Origin: Hydrogenoanaerobacterium saccharovorans
Lineage (GTDB): Bacteria > Bacillota > Clostridia > Oscillospirales > Ruminococcaceae
Direction: 5' to 3'
Length of the DNA: 64,000 nt
Assembly: GCF_003814745.1 (NCBI RefSeq)
Contig: NZ_RKRD01000002.1
Coordinates: 372,001 to 436,000, forward strand
Shown: positions 51,916 through 61,045 of the stretch, piece by piece
Position numbering within the stretch: position 1 is the stretch's first letter
Layout of the letters: each line of letters starts with the position of its first letter
Translations under genes and position numbers: made by a program
The notes under the pieces: generated by a model
What the model was told of the DNA's origin: nothing
Databases searched by the model: none
Seen by the model: the letters and a program-made list of their open reading frames with translations, nothing else

Positions 51916-53211
51916 TCATTTCAATTGCGCTAATTTCTCTTCTTTAATGCGGTTTGCGTGGAACATCACTTTTTCAAGGTCGATATCGGTGAATACACCG
52001 TTTTTGTAAACGATATTACCGTCAATCATCGAAAGGCAAATATCATTGGACTGTGCTGAATACATGATGTTGGAGAGCACGTCAAACACGGGCTGCAAAT
52101 GCGGTTTGTCAAGGTCGTAGATGACAATATCCGCACGGTTACCCATTTTGATGCTGCCGCAGTCGGCTCTGCCTTGAGAAAGCGCACCGTTTCTGCATGC
52201 CAGCTCCAGCAATTGTTTGGGGCCTAAAAACAGCGGGTCGTTGTTGGCACCTTTTTGCAAGATGGATGCGAGATTGACTTCTTCCAATGAATTAAGGTTA
52301 TTATTGCTTGCCGCACCATCGGTACCGATACCCACGCGGATGCCTTTTTCAAGCATCTTTTTTACAGGGGCAATGCCACTGCCGAGTTTTAAATTGCTCG
52401 AAGGGCAGTGGCAGGCGGTAACGCCCTTTTGTGCCATAATATCAAAGTCTTCTCCTTCAATCCAAACACAGTGCGCCGCAGTGGCGGGTACATCAAATAC
52501 ACCGCACTTGTTAAAAAACTGTATGGGTGTAAGCCCGCCGCGGCGTTGTTTGCACTCGTTGTGCTCTTTTTGTGTTTCGGAGATATGCGTATGCATATGA
52601 AGATGATTTTCTTTAGCGAATTCTGCAATTTCACGCACCAATGTTTCGGTGGACGTGTATTCTGCATGAAGAGAGGCATCACCGATAATACGGTCGTGAT
52701 TTGCATTTTTAACATAATCCATCAGATAGTGAATGCCTTTATAACCGTTGATGTCGGTGAAATGCACGTCATCGCTGAAGGCAGAACAGCCGTGAGATAA
52801 ATTGGCTTTCATACCTGCCTCTTCTACCGCTTTGGAGATGCCGTCCATCTCCATGTACATATCGGTAAACGACACAGCACCGCTTGCAATCATTTCTGCC
52901 ATACCCAGCAAACTGCCCCAGTACATATCCTCAGGGGTGAGCAGCGCCTCAAACGGGAACATGCGCTCGGTGAGCCAGCGATGCAAGGGCAGCCCTTCGC
53001 CGTAGCCGCGAATAAGTGTCATGGGTACATGGCAGTGAATGTTGAAAAAGCCTGGCATTGCCACTTTATTGTTACCGTCGTAGATTTCGCCGTTATAATT
53101 TTCAGGCATTTCTTTGCCGATATAGGTAATCTTTTTGCCTTCGGTAACAACGTTAAGATGCTCTTGTGCTTCGTAATTTTCATCAATTACAGTAATATTT
53201 TTAAAAAGCAT
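51916..53211 (-). CDS. Amidohydrolase, MtaD/SAH deaminase family
   Basis: 431 residues. Metal-dependent TIM-barrel deaminase that typically turns 5'-methylthioadenosine, S-adenosylhomocysteine or 5'-deoxyadenosine into the inosine form. Motifs: HCHVPMT (HxH metal pair), HMHTHISET, AAHCVWIE and GTDGAASNNNLNS (metal Asp). ATG at 53211 with TAGGTG, which overlaps the stop of the phosphorylase gene, indicating coupling. Exact substrate not determinable; gene context suits MTA or 5'-deoxyadenosine. Confidence 0.9.
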   Translation of the reverse strand: MLFKNITVIDENYEAQEHLNVVTEGKKITYIGKEMPENYNGEIYDGNNKVAMPGFFNIHCHVPMTLIRGYGEGLPLHRWLTERMFPFEALLTPEDMYWGSLLGMAEMIASGAVSFTDMYMEMDGISKAVEEAGMKANLSHGCSAFSDDVHFTDINGYKGIHYLMDYVKNANHDRIIGDASLHAEYTSTETLVREIAEFAKENHLHMHTHISETQKEHNECKQRRGGLTPIQFFNKCGVFDVPATAAHCVWIEGEDFDIMAQKGVTACHCPSSNLKLGSGIAPVKKMLEKGIRVGIGTDGAASNNNLNSLEEVNLASILQKGANNDPLFLGPKQLLELACRNGALSQGRADCGSIKMGNRADIVIYDLDKPHLQPVFDVLSNIMYSAQSNDICLSMIDGNIVYKNGVFTDIDLEKVMFHANRIKEEKLAQLK

Positions 53212-53220
53212 AGCAAGCAC

Positions 53221-54051
53221 CTACATTTCTTTTATAATTTCGCGAAGAAGCTCTTTAAAGCGCCCCGATGCATCGTGAGCAGCAATGGAAACCTCTTCAC
53301 CCGAAAGCTTCTGCGGAAGAACGCCCGCCGCCATGTTGGTCATCAGCGACAGTGCAAGCAAATCCATGCCGCAGTGCGCCGCTGTGAGTGCCTCCGTGAC
53401 AGTGGACATACCCACTGCATCGCCGCCTAAGGTACGAATGGCGCGAATTTCAGCCGGGGTTTCAAATTGCGGCCCCATCCAAAAGAAGTATACACCGTCA
53501 TGCATGCGGTATTCTTGTCCCAGTTTTTTTGCACAATCCATAGCAAGTTTGCGTAGGGAGGGGGTGTACATTTCACATGTATCGAAAAAGCGCAGGCCAA
53601 ATTCGGGGATGTTTGGCCCTCTCATCGGGCTTGCACCCATCAGCTTGATGTGGTCGTTGATAATCATAATATCGCCCACCTTATAAGCCTTGTTGACGGC
53701 ACCTGCGGCGTTGGTGAGGATGGTTTTTTGTACGCCGATTAGTTTGAATACACGGATGGGCGCGGCGAGCTGTTCAAAGTCGTACCCCTCGTAATAATGG
53801 AAGCGGCCGGACATACAAACCACGTATTTGCCTGCAAGTTTGCCGAAAATCAGTTTACTTGCATGAGATTCCACTGTGGAAACAAGAAAATTGGGGATGT
53901 CTTTGTAGTCAATCACAATCTGGTCTTCAATTTCGTCTGCCAGCGAGCCGAGGGAAGAGCCTAATATTAAGGCAACCTCCGGTTTGTGAGGAATTTTGCT
54001 TAAAATATAATCAGCGCTCTCTTTATAAAATTCATAAGTATACTTTTGCAA
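53221..54051 (-). CDS. Purine nucleoside phosphorylase, trimeric type
   Basis: 276 residues. Splits purine nucleosides with phosphate into base and (deoxy)ribose-1-phosphate. Trimeric-PNP marks: ILGSSLGSLA, SGRFHYYEGY, TNAAGAVN, MGPQFETPAEIR with the base-binding Glu, and LMTNMAAG with the purine-binding Asn. This Glu/Asn pair favours 6-oxopurines (inosine, guanosine), which fits a deaminase working first. TTG start with AAAGGATG upstream. I give no symbol because pnp/punA/mtaP cannot be told apart. Confidence 0.92.
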   Translation of the reverse strand: MQKYTYEFYKESADYILSKIPHKPEVALILGSSLGSLADEIEDQIVIDYKDIPNFLVSTVESHASKLIFGKLAGKYVVCMSGRFHYYEGYDFEQLAAPIRVFKLIGVQKTILTNAAGAVNKAYKVGDIMIINDHIKLMGASPMRGPNIPEFGLRFFDTCEMYTPSLRKLAMDCAKKLGQEYRMHDGVYFFWMGPQFETPAEIRAIRTLGGDAVGMSTVTEALTAAHCGMDLLALSLMTNMAAGVLPQKLSGEEVSIAAHDASGRFKELLREIIKEM

Positions 54052-54078
54052 ATCAGTTCATCCTTTCTGAAATTATGT

Positions 54079-54819
54079 TTAATCCAATTTTACCGCAATA
54101 ATAGCATCCAATGCAATTTTTATTTGGTCTTCTACCGCTTTTTTTACCTTATCGGTATCGGGTTCATAACCCTCTACACCCACCAACTCAAATGCGGGTG
54201 CATCGGCTGCAATGATTGCCCCAGCTTTAACGCCGTGCAGCGAAGAAACTACCAACAGGCTTGCCACTTCGTTTTCCATTGCTTTTACGCCTGCTTTTGC
54301 ATACAGTTTTACAGTTGATTCGATAAAGCTCGGGTAAAACAAAGCCTGAGTAAGAACAATGCCCTTATGCACATCAACGCCGTTTTGTTCTGCGCTGTTG
54401 AGTAGAGCACACACCACATCGGTATCCGCAATTGCGGGGTAAGAGAGGGGAATCATCTTTTCGGTAACGCCCTCTTCGCGGCAGGCTGCCGTTGCAACAA
54501 CAATGCTGCCCGCTGTTACCTCAGGCTGCATACCGCCGCAGGTACCAACACGAATAATCACTTTTGCCCCTGCGCGCCATAAACTTTCAAATGCAATGGC
54601 GGCGCCGCCGCAGCCCACGCCATGTGAGGTAATTGTGACAGGAACGCCCTTGTATTCGCCGATATACGTCCAGTATTCGCGGTTTTTGGCAAGGCATTTG
54701 CTGTTAGCGAGCATGCCCGCAATGCGTTCTGCACGGGCAGGGTCGCCGCAGGTGATAACACGCGGGTGAATCTCGCCCGCCGCTACTTGGATACAGGGGA
54801 ACTTTTTCTGTTCAGACAT
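54079..54819 (-). CDS. Nucleoside phosphorylase, hexameric NP-I family (uridine phosphorylase-like)
   Basis: 246 residues. NP-I family: ITCGDPARAERIA, TSHGVGCGGAAIAFE, RVGTCGG (phosphate binding) and the conserved AMENEVASLL (ribose-binding MEME-like motif). It could act on uridine or on 6-aminopurine nucleosides. Upstream AAGGAG. Two phosphorylases of different fold types side by side suggest coverage of both pyrimidine and purine nucleosides. No symbol given. Confidence 0.88.
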   Translation of the reverse strand: MSEQKKFPCIQVAAGEIHPRVITCGDPARAERIAGMLANSKCLAKNREYWTYIGEYKGVPVTITSHGVGCGGAAIAFESLWRAGAKVIIRVGTCGGMQPEVTAGSIVVATAACREEGVTEKMIPLSYPAIADTDVVCALLNSAEQNGVDVHKGIVLTQALFYPSFIESTVKLYAKAGVKAMENEVASLLVVSSLHGVKAGAIIAADAPAFELVGVEGYEPDTDKVKKAVEDQIKIALDAIIAVKLD

Positions 54820-54900
54820 AAGCTTCTCCTTACTGATAATGTTTTTTATCGCCTATTGATAGTTAAAATACGGTTAAGGTACTGTGGTTTATAATTTTTG

Positions 54901-55815
54901 TTATTTTAATACGCGTGCACGTTTGCGGAATTTGTTGCTTGAGAAAACAAGTGCAATGATGGTAACAATATACGGCAGTGCCATGGTGAGCTGGCTTTTG
55001 ATTGCAGTACCCTGCAAAGCATTGCCGATTGCCTCTGCAAAGCCAAAGAAAAAGCTTGAGATGACCACACCAATGGGATGAGAACCCCCGAGGTTGGCGG
55101 CAGCCATTGCAAAAAAGCCGCGCCCTGCTGTTACATTTTCGGTATACAGTGTAACCTGACCGAGAGTGAGCAGTACTCCGCCCAAACCGCAGAGCAAACC
55201 GGAAAAAACAACAGCACAGATTTGAGTACGGTCGGCATTGATGCCCAACGAATTTACAGCCTGTTTGTTGATGCCTACGGCTTGCAGACGGAACCCGCTT
55301 ACCGTTTTAAACAGGTAGATATACAAAAGGACAGCCATAATAATTGCGAAATAATCAAGAAAAGTAAGCCTTGCGAACATAGTGCCGATAAAGGGGATAT
55401 CTTTGATAATAGGCAGCTCTATTTTGGGCAGCCCTTTGAGGCGAGGGTCGGTAAATACGCCTTTTACACCGAAAATAACATAGAGCAAAAACGTTGTCGC
55501 ACCAAGCATCAGCAAGTTGATGGAGGTACCTACAACCATATCGCTTGCACGAAATTTCACCTGCAAAATACCTACAATCAGGGCTACCAGCATGCCGGAG
55601 AGTGCAGCCCCAAGTACCGATAGCAGCACACTGCCCGTATAATAATTGATGACAATTGCCATAAATGCACCTGTGAGCATCTGCCCCTCTAAGGCAATGT
55701 TAAATACCCACACCTTGCTGCAGATAGCAGAACCAAGTGCCGCATAAAGTACCGGCGTCATCATACGAATGGTGGAGTTGATGACCACTGCAATATACTC
55801 AAAATCAATGTTCAT
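54901..55815 (-). CDS. ABC transporter permease, nucleoside (NupC/YufQ type)
   Basis: 304 residues, eight or more hydrophobic helices. BmpA-linked permease: PVLYAALGSAICSKVWVFNIALEGQMLTGA and RAVGIN-like LQAVGINKQAVNSLGI are typical of the branched-chain-type/simple-sugar nucleoside permeases. ATG at 55815 follows GGGAGG; overlaps the other permease by 11 bp. The two permeases form the heterodimeric channel. Confidence 0.9.
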   Translation of the reverse strand: MNIDFEYIAVVINSTIRMMTPVLYAALGSAICSKVWVFNIALEGQMLTGAFMAIVINYYTGSVLLSVLGAALSGMLVALIVGILQVKFRASDMVVGTSINLLMLGATTFLLYVIFGVKGVFTDPRLKGLPKIELPIIKDIPFIGTMFARLTFLDYFAIIMAVLLYIYLFKTVSGFRLQAVGINKQAVNSLGINADRTQICAVVFSGLLCGLGGVLLTLGQVTLYTENVTAGRGFFAMAAANLGGSHPIGVVISSFFFGFAEAIGNALQGTAIKSQLTMALPYIVTIIALVFSSNKFRKRARVLK

Positions 55816-56929
55816 TCTGGGCACCTCCCTCTGCGGATTGGGTAAGCTTTACTTTTCGCACCTTGATGGCATGGTTGAGCAGTTTAGCAGAAACCAACAG
55901 GGTAATGACTGCCTGAATTACCATTGTAATCTCCAACGGCACATTGGTGGATCGCTCGATTGCGGCACCGCCCGTTTGAATACCGGCGAGAAAAATTGCG
56001 CAAATCACCGTACCAATGGGGTTTAAGTTTGCAATCAGTGCTGCCATCAACCCTGTCCAGGCATAGCTGGGGCTTCGCAGCATATCGTGCATATACACAT
56101 GCTTTAAGCCCAGTACTTCAATCGAGCCACCGAAGGCACAAATTGCGCCCGAGCAGAACATGGTAATAAACATGACCTTGGTGCGCTTTACGCCGCCATA
56201 TTCGGCAAAGCATTTATTCAACCCCCCCATACGGCTTTCGTAGCCAAAGGTGGTTTTTTTAATGATAAAAAGAATGATAACCATAACAAGGATTGCGAGA
56301 AAAAAGCCATAATGAAAGGTACTGCCTTTTACGATACCAAGGCGGGGAATCCACATGGATTTGTCGATGGTGAGGGTTTTTGCAACCAAACCATCGCCGG
56401 TATTGTCCTTGAGCGGAAACGAGACAAAATAGTAGGTGATGTAATTCGCGATGTAATTGAACATCAGTGTAGAGATAACAAGGATTACACCGAAACGGTC
56501 ATCCAGCCATGCAGCAAGCAGCGCGTACAAACCGCCCGCCAGCATACCCAATGCAATTGCGATGACAGCACCGATTACACCGCGAAAAGGCAGATACAAT
56601 GCCGAAACTGCGGTGACAAATCCACCAAAAATCAGCTGCCCCTCGCCGCCGATGTTAATGTAACCTGCACGCCAAGCAAATGCCGCGCCCAAACCGCATA
56701 GGATGATTGGGATTGCACGGGTAAGAGTAGCTAAAAAATAAAAGCTTGTGCCGAACCCGCCTTGAAACATGGCACCGTAAATTTCGAATATGCTTTCGCC
56801 CATCGCCAATATAATAATTGCACCGATGAGCATACCGGCAGCAATTGCGAACAAAGGCTGCCCCAGTTCGTTTATCGAGGATTTCAGCCACAGTTTTGCT
56901 GTATCTGCGTGTTTGTTGTTTTTAAGCAT
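55805..56929 (-). CDS. ABC transporter permease, nucleoside (NupB/YufP type)
   Basis: 374 residues with about ten hydrophobic helices; longer N-terminus than its partner. Typical block AFAWRAGYINIGGEGQLIFGGF and YESRMGGLNKCFAEYGGVKR. Start at 56929 overlaps the ATPase stop by 8 bp, so the two are coupled. Part of the importer with the ATPase and the BmpA-like lipoprotein. Confidence 0.9.
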   Translation of the reverse strand: MLKNNKHADTAKLWLKSSINELGQPLFAIAAGMLIGAIIILAMGESIFEIYGAMFQGGFGTSFYFLATLTRAIPIILCGLGAAFAWRAGYINIGGEGQLIFGGFVTAVSALYLPFRGVIGAVIAIALGMLAGGLYALLAAWLDDRFGVILVISTLMFNYIANYITYYFVSFPLKDNTGDGLVAKTLTIDKSMWIPRLGIVKGSTFHYGFFLAILVMVIILFIIKKTTFGYESRMGGLNKCFAEYGGVKRTKVMFITMFCSGAICAFGGSIEVLGLKHVYMHDMLRSPSYAWTGLMAALIANLNPIGTVICAIFLAGIQTGGAAIERSTNVPLEITMVIQAVITLLVSAKLLNHAIKVRKVKLTQSAEGGAQNEH

Positions 56930-58430
56930 CCTGCTTACCTCCCATCATCAGCAGCCCCAGCTTTTCTTCGGTAGCTTCTGCTTTCGTAAATTCGCCGTTG
57001 ATTTTACCGTCAAAAATAGTATAGATACGGTCGCAAAGCTCCATAATTTCAGAAAGCTCCGAAGATACCAGTAAAATTGCGCCGCCGTTTGCGCGCTTTT
57101 CAAGCAATTTGCCGTGTATAAATTCCATTGCACCAATATCTACACCGCGGGTAGGCTCTGCGGCAATCAGCAAAGGGGTGTTTTGTTCTATTTCGCGGGC
57201 TACAATCAGCTTTTGTATGTTGCCGCCCGAAAGCTCGCCCGCTTTTTGAAATAAACCGCTGTATTTAACGTCGTACCGTTGCAAAAGTTCGGTTACATAA
57301 TTACGAATGATATTATTTTTTAATATTCCGTGTTTTGAAAATCGGGGTTTGTATTGATGTGCCATCAGCGCCGTTTCAGTCATGTTGGCATCTTTGGCAC
57401 AGCCGTATTTATAACGGTCTTCGGGGATGCATGCGCAGCCCAAATCACGGATTTTGCTCACCGAACTTTTGACAATGTCTTTTTCAAGCAGCGTGATTTC
57501 TCCTGCATCCGCTTTATTCAGCCCGGTGATGCACTCAATCAGTTCCGACTGCCCGTTGCCCGATACACCTGCGATGCCTACAATTTCGCCTGCGTCTACA
57601 TGCATCGAAAGCCCATCCAAGCATTTTTTACCTTGCTTGTCGGTAAGACGTAAATCTGTTACCGTAAGCACATTGCCTGTTGTAGGCTGCTCCGGCACCT
57701 CTTTATCAATAATTCTTCTGCCAACCATAAGGAACGAAAGCTCCTCAATGCTGGTTTCAGACGTTTTTGTCTCTTTTACAAATTTGCCCGAACGCATTAC
57801 CATAACGCGGTCAGAGGCATCCATAACCTCATGTAATTTATGCGTGATAATAATGATGCTTTTACCCATGGATGCCAGCTTTTTCATTGTTTTGAGCAAA
57901 TCGCTGACCTCCTGCGGGGTAAGCACCGCCGAGGGTTCATCTAAAATGATGATATCTGCATTTTGATACAGAATTTTAAGTATTTCTACACGCTGCTGCA
58001 ATCCTACAGGGCAGTTTTTTATTTTTGCGCGCGGGTCAACGTCCAAAAGATATTTTTTACTGAGCTCTTGAACCAGTTTGTCAGCCGCGCTGCGGTTAAA
58101 AAACAGTGAGTTTTTTTTAGGCTCGTTGCCGTAAACGATGTTTTCAGCAACCGTAAACTCTGAAAATAGCATAAAGTGCTGCTGCACCATACCAATGCCG
58201 GCGCGAATCGCATCGTGCGGAGAACGGAATGACTGTTGTTTACCGTTTAAGTAAACTTCGCCGCAGGTTGGTTGCTCAAGTCCGTATAATATTTTCATCA
58301 AGGTAGATTTGCCGGCGCCGTTTTCACCAACCACAGCAAGAATTTCGCCCTTCTCTAGCGTAAGGTTGATGCTGTCGTTCGCCAGCACCGAGCCATACTG
58401 CTTGGTGATGCCTTTCATTTCCAATAACAT
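56922..58430 (-). CDS. ABC transporter ATP-binding protein, nucleoside (NupA/YufO type)
   Basis: 502 residues with two ABC domains in tandem. First domain: Walker A GENGAGKST (intact). Its signature loop is weaker (CPVGLQQRVEI) and the Walker B is IILDEPSAVLT. Second domain: GVSGNGQS replaces Walker A and LSGGNIQK is intact, as usual in this double-ATPase family of sugar/nucleoside importers. ATG at 58430 follows GAAGGGG; the frame could run to 58457. Confidence 0.93.
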   Translation of the reverse strand: MLLEMKGITKQYGSVLANDSINLTLEKGEILAVVGENGAGKSTLMKILYGLEQPTCGEVYLNGKQQSFRSPHDAIRAGIGMVQQHFMLFSEFTVAENIVYGNEPKKNSLFFNRSAADKLVQELSKKYLLDVDPRAKIKNCPVGLQQRVEILKILYQNADIIILDEPSAVLTPQEVSDLLKTMKKLASMGKSIIIITHKLHEVMDASDRVMVMRSGKFVKETKTSETSIEELSFLMVGRRIIDKEVPEQPTTGNVLTVTDLRLTDKQGKKCLDGLSMHVDAGEIVGIAGVSGNGQSELIECITGLNKADAGEITLLEKDIVKSSVSKIRDLGCACIPEDRYKYGCAKDANMTETALMAHQYKPRFSKHGILKNNIIRNYVTELLQRYDVKYSGLFQKAGELSGGNIQKLIVAREIEQNTPLLIAAEPTRGVDIGAMEFIHGKLLEKRANGGAILLVSSELSEIMELCDRIYTIFDGKINGEFTKAEATEEKLGLLMMGGKQDA

Positions 58431-58577
58431 ACTAATCAAGCCCCTTCGTAATAGCATTGCGTCCGCCGGTGGGAACGAAACAGTAAAAACGTTAAAAAAG
58501 ACGAAGAGACGGATTGTTTTATCATTCTCCGCCTCTTCGTTCCAACATAAATCTATTGCTTTGTCAGATCGAGAGGT

Positions 58578-59651
58578 TTATTTACCCTCCATAGGAACTT
58601 CCAATACGATCTCGCCTTTTGCAATTTTATCAGCCGCTTCTTTAACCTTAGCCACAATCTCGTCGGTAAGAACTTCAGATTGGATAGGATTTTTACCGTC
58701 TTTGGTAATGTAAAGTGCGCCAATTACATTTTCTTTTACGCCGTAGGTTTCTGGCTCCATGGTAAGCTTGCCCTCTACAAACTCGGTAACAATCTTCTCA
58801 ATAACCACTGCGGTATCTTTGATTTGAGTGGTGATAATGTATTTGTTATCGGGAGAAGTTCTGTCTTCATCCTGCCCGGAGGTATAGAAGCCTTTCTCTA
58901 AAGCAGCCTCAAAGGTGCCGAAATCTGCTACTGCAGAAGCTGCATTGATAAATCCGCAGCCTGCCGCAGCCTGTTGCAAAGCAAACTCTTTTGCTTTTGC
59001 AGCATCGGTATAAGAGTTGGTGTAGTTGAACATAAACTCGGCATTGGGGCGAACCGACTTAACGCCTTCCATATAGCCCCAGCGCCATTTGTAAGAGCTT
59101 TGGCCTTCGTTTGCGTGTATAGCACCAAATTTATCGGTTTTGTTTACCAAACCTGCAATCATACCAATGAGGTATGCGCCCTCTTGTTCTTTAAATGTGA
59201 TGGATTTTACATTGGGGCTGTCCGTTTCAACGTCTACCAAAACATAGGTAGCATCATCGGGGAACTCGGAGGCAACCGCATTAACGGGGTCTGCACCCTG
59301 TCCGCCTGCCACGATAATAAGGTCGTTCTGCTCTTGAACAGCGGCACGAATGTTATCTTCCCATACCGATGCATCGGCACATTCAACAATGGAGGTGGAC
59401 ATGCCGTACTTGGTTTTCATATTTTGGAGACCGGTTTGCATTTGGGTTAAAAACGGGTTTGTGCCGATTTTGTCACAGATCAAAATTATTTTCATATCCT
59501 TTGGGTCTTTACCTGCAGGTGCCTTGCTTGCATCAGGAGTAGTTTCTGCCGAAGACTCGGGTGCGGTAGATTCTGCGGGTTTTGCAGCACAACCGGCGAA
59601 TACGGTTGCCAGCATGGCTAATGCGAGAATCAGTGCAAGAAATTTCTTCAT
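58578..59651 (-). CDS. BMP family nucleoside-binding lipoprotein
   Basis: 357 residues. Lipoprotein signal with Cys at 21 (VFAGC), linker rich in Ser/Ala/Pro/Glu, then a periplasmic-binding-type fold of the BmpA/Med family (KIILICDKIGTNPFLTQ...GQGADPVNAVASEFPD...). BmpA/PnrA proteins bind purine nucleosides. It captures substrate for the importer encoded downstream. AAGGAGG upstream; own promoter at 59722-59749. First gene of the catabolic operon. Confidence 0.92.
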   Translation of the reverse strand: MKKFLALILALAMLATVFAGCAAKPAESTAPESSAETTPDASKAPAGKDPKDMKIILICDKIGTNPFLTQMQTGLQNMKTKYGMSTSIVECADASVWEDNIRAAVQEQNDLIIVAGGQGADPVNAVASEFPDDATYVLVDVETDSPNVKSITFKEQEGAYLIGMIAGLVNKTDKFGAIHANEGQSSYKWRWGYMEGVKSVRPNAEFMFNYTNSYTDAAKAKEFALQQAAAGCGFINAASAVADFGTFEAALEKGFYTSGQDEDRTSPDNKYIITTQIKDTAVVIEKIVTEFVEGKLTMEPETYGVKENVIGALYITKDGKNPIQSEVLTDEIVAKVKEAADKIAKGEIVLEVPMEGK

Positions 59652-59721
59652 TTTGTGTTCCTCCTTAAAATTACCGACATTTGTGTACTTTTACCACTTT
59701 TCAAATAATTTTGGTAACTTC

Positions 59722-59825
59722 ATAATATCATTTGTGTGGTATTTTGCAATAGTTTTTTGGTTTTGTAAATGAATTTTGTAGTTTTGTTTGGTTTTGAGGT
59801 GGTGATATTGGCATTTTGTACAAAA
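59722..59825 (-). promoter_or_regulatory. Promoter and operator-like repeats of the nucleoside operon
   Basis: Minus-strand TTGCAA (59749-59744), 16-bp spacer, TATTAT (59727-59722). Upstream lie repeated TTTTGTA/TTTTGT motifs at 59761, 59774 and 59782 and a perfect 12-bp palindrome TTTTGTACAAAA at 59814-59825, good candidates for the DeoR-family regulator encoded next door. Confidence 0.65.
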
Positions 59826-59867
59826 CCGATATTAATATGATGTATGACTAATTGGGGTATAAACAAA

Positions 59868-59897
59868 AAAACAGACAGAAATCTATCTGTCTGTTTT
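59868..59897 (-). terminator. Terminator after the DeoR regulator gene
   Basis: Perfect 12-bp stem (59868-59879 with 59886-59897) followed by TTTT on the minus strand. It insulates the regulator from the nucleoside operon. Confidence 0.85.
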
Positions 59898-59900
59898 ACT

Positions 59901-60668
59901 TCAACTGTCGGTACACTCGTATACCGCAATTTTCTTTTGTTTAAAAAAGGCCCGCCAACTCTCGCTTAATTCTTTATCGGTAACAACCGCATTAATATGC
60001 TCAAAATCACATGTATGTATAAACGAGATACGGTCAAGCTTTGTATGGTCAACAACCAAAATAACCCGGTCGGCGTTTTCAATTACAGTTCGGCGCATTT
60101 CGGCTTCTTCTTCGTTACGGTCGCTTAAGCCTTTTTCCATACTCATGGTACAACAGGATACAAACGCGGTGTCGAGATGGTAGCTGGAGAGAAACTTGAC
60201 AGCGTTTCGTCCGAAAAAGCTGTAGGTGGTGTTGTCCAAGTTGCCGCCGGTGCACAGCAAGCTGAGGTTTGTTATACCCGAAAGGCGATGAACAACATTA
60301 TGTGAATTGGTCATTACCGTGATATCCATATGTTCAATTTCGTTGCATATGTGGAATGCTGTGGTAGAAAAATCGATAAAAATGCATTCACCGGGGTGGA
60401 TCATCTCGGCACACTTGCGCGCAATACGCTGCTTTTCTTCCACAAACAGGTTTTCGAGCACTTGATGTGCTACCTGCGTTTTTACTTTATTTTGCAAAAT
60501 GGCTCCGCCATAGGTTTTAGTGAGAAATCCCACTTCCTCCAGAGCTTCAAAATCGCGGCGGACAGTTTCGTTGCTTACATCAAAACGTTTGGCGATTTCT
60601 GCAACCGTAATGGTCTTTTTTTCAAGAATAATGTTTTTGATTTCGTTGCGTCGTTGCAATGAAAGCAT
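59901..60668 (-). CDS. DeoR-family transcriptional regulator
   Basis: 255 residues. N-terminal winged helix (about 5-55; RRNEIKNIILEKKTITVAEIAKRF...VRRDFEALEE...TKTYGGA). The rest is a DeoRC sugar-phosphate sensing domain, with the ligand-loop block FIDFSTTAFH and the typical GG(N)..F.G..A. It probably represses the nucleoside operon until a sugar phosphate, perhaps a pentose or deoxypentose 1-phosphate, binds. AGGAGG at 9 nt before ATG 60668. Palindromes overlap its own promoter. Confidence 0.9.
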   Translation of the reverse strand: MLSLQRRNEIKNIILEKKTITVAEIAKRFDVSNETVRRDFEALEEVGFLTKTYGGAILQNKVKTQVAHQVLENLFVEEKQRIARKCAEMIHPGECIFIDFSTTAFHICNEIEHMDITVMTNSHNVVHRLSGITNLSLLCTGGNLDNTTYSFFGRNAVKFLSSYHLDTAFVSCCTMSMEKGLSDRNEEEAEMRRTVIENADRVILVVDHTKLDRISFIHTCDFEHINAVVTDKELSESWRAFFKQKKIAVYECTDS

Positions 60669-60729
60669 CGCAAAAGCCTCCTAATATTTTGAATTCCACA
60701 ACATTCCACAAAAATGGGGGTTTTTCATT

Positions 60730-60783
60730 ATCATACTCGAACAACAAATATTTTGTCAAGTACTTGAAAATTTTTGTATACAA
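60730..60783 (-). promoter_or_regulatory. Promoter and palindromes of the DeoR regulator gene
   Basis: Minus-strand TTGACA (60759-60754), 18 bp, TATGAT (60735-60730). A palindrome CAAGTACTTG (60757-60766), flanked by TTTTGT/AAAA, overlaps the -35 box; TTGTATACAA (60774-60783) lies just behind. Both suit autoregulation. Confidence 0.7.
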
Positions 60784-60854
60784 TTGTGCAGTACAAACCT
60801 CACAGCATCCCAATAAGCAAAATAAAACGATTGGTTTTCTGTGCCAATGTATAC

Positions 60855-61045
60855 TTGATATTGTAAGGTAAAACAGATATAATAAATGTTAACCATTTTG
60901 CACGCCTGTCACCTTTCGAGCAGATGAAAAGGCGTATTAGCAGTACTGCCCGAACTGCCCGCGGGAGTGGAATCCCGCTACATGGGTACATTACTGCGGC
61001 ATATAGGTCTATTACATGGCTGACTGACCGCACAGGAGGAAAACA
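60855..61045 (+). promoter_or_regulatory. valS promoter and leader
   Basis: Promoter TTGATA (60855-60860), 17 bp, TATAAT (60878-60883) gives a ~155-nt leader. It contains a hairpin GCGGGA/TCCCGC (60961-60966/60973-60978) and other short stems but no T-box GGTGGNACC element and no terminator, so control by tRNA is not supported. Together with the DeoR promoter this covers the 377-nt gap. Confidence 0.7.

Noticed and set aside
60884..61045. T-box riboswitch before valS
   Set aside because: The leader lacks the GGTGGNACC element and a terminator; the GGGAGTGGAATCCC part is a plain hairpin.
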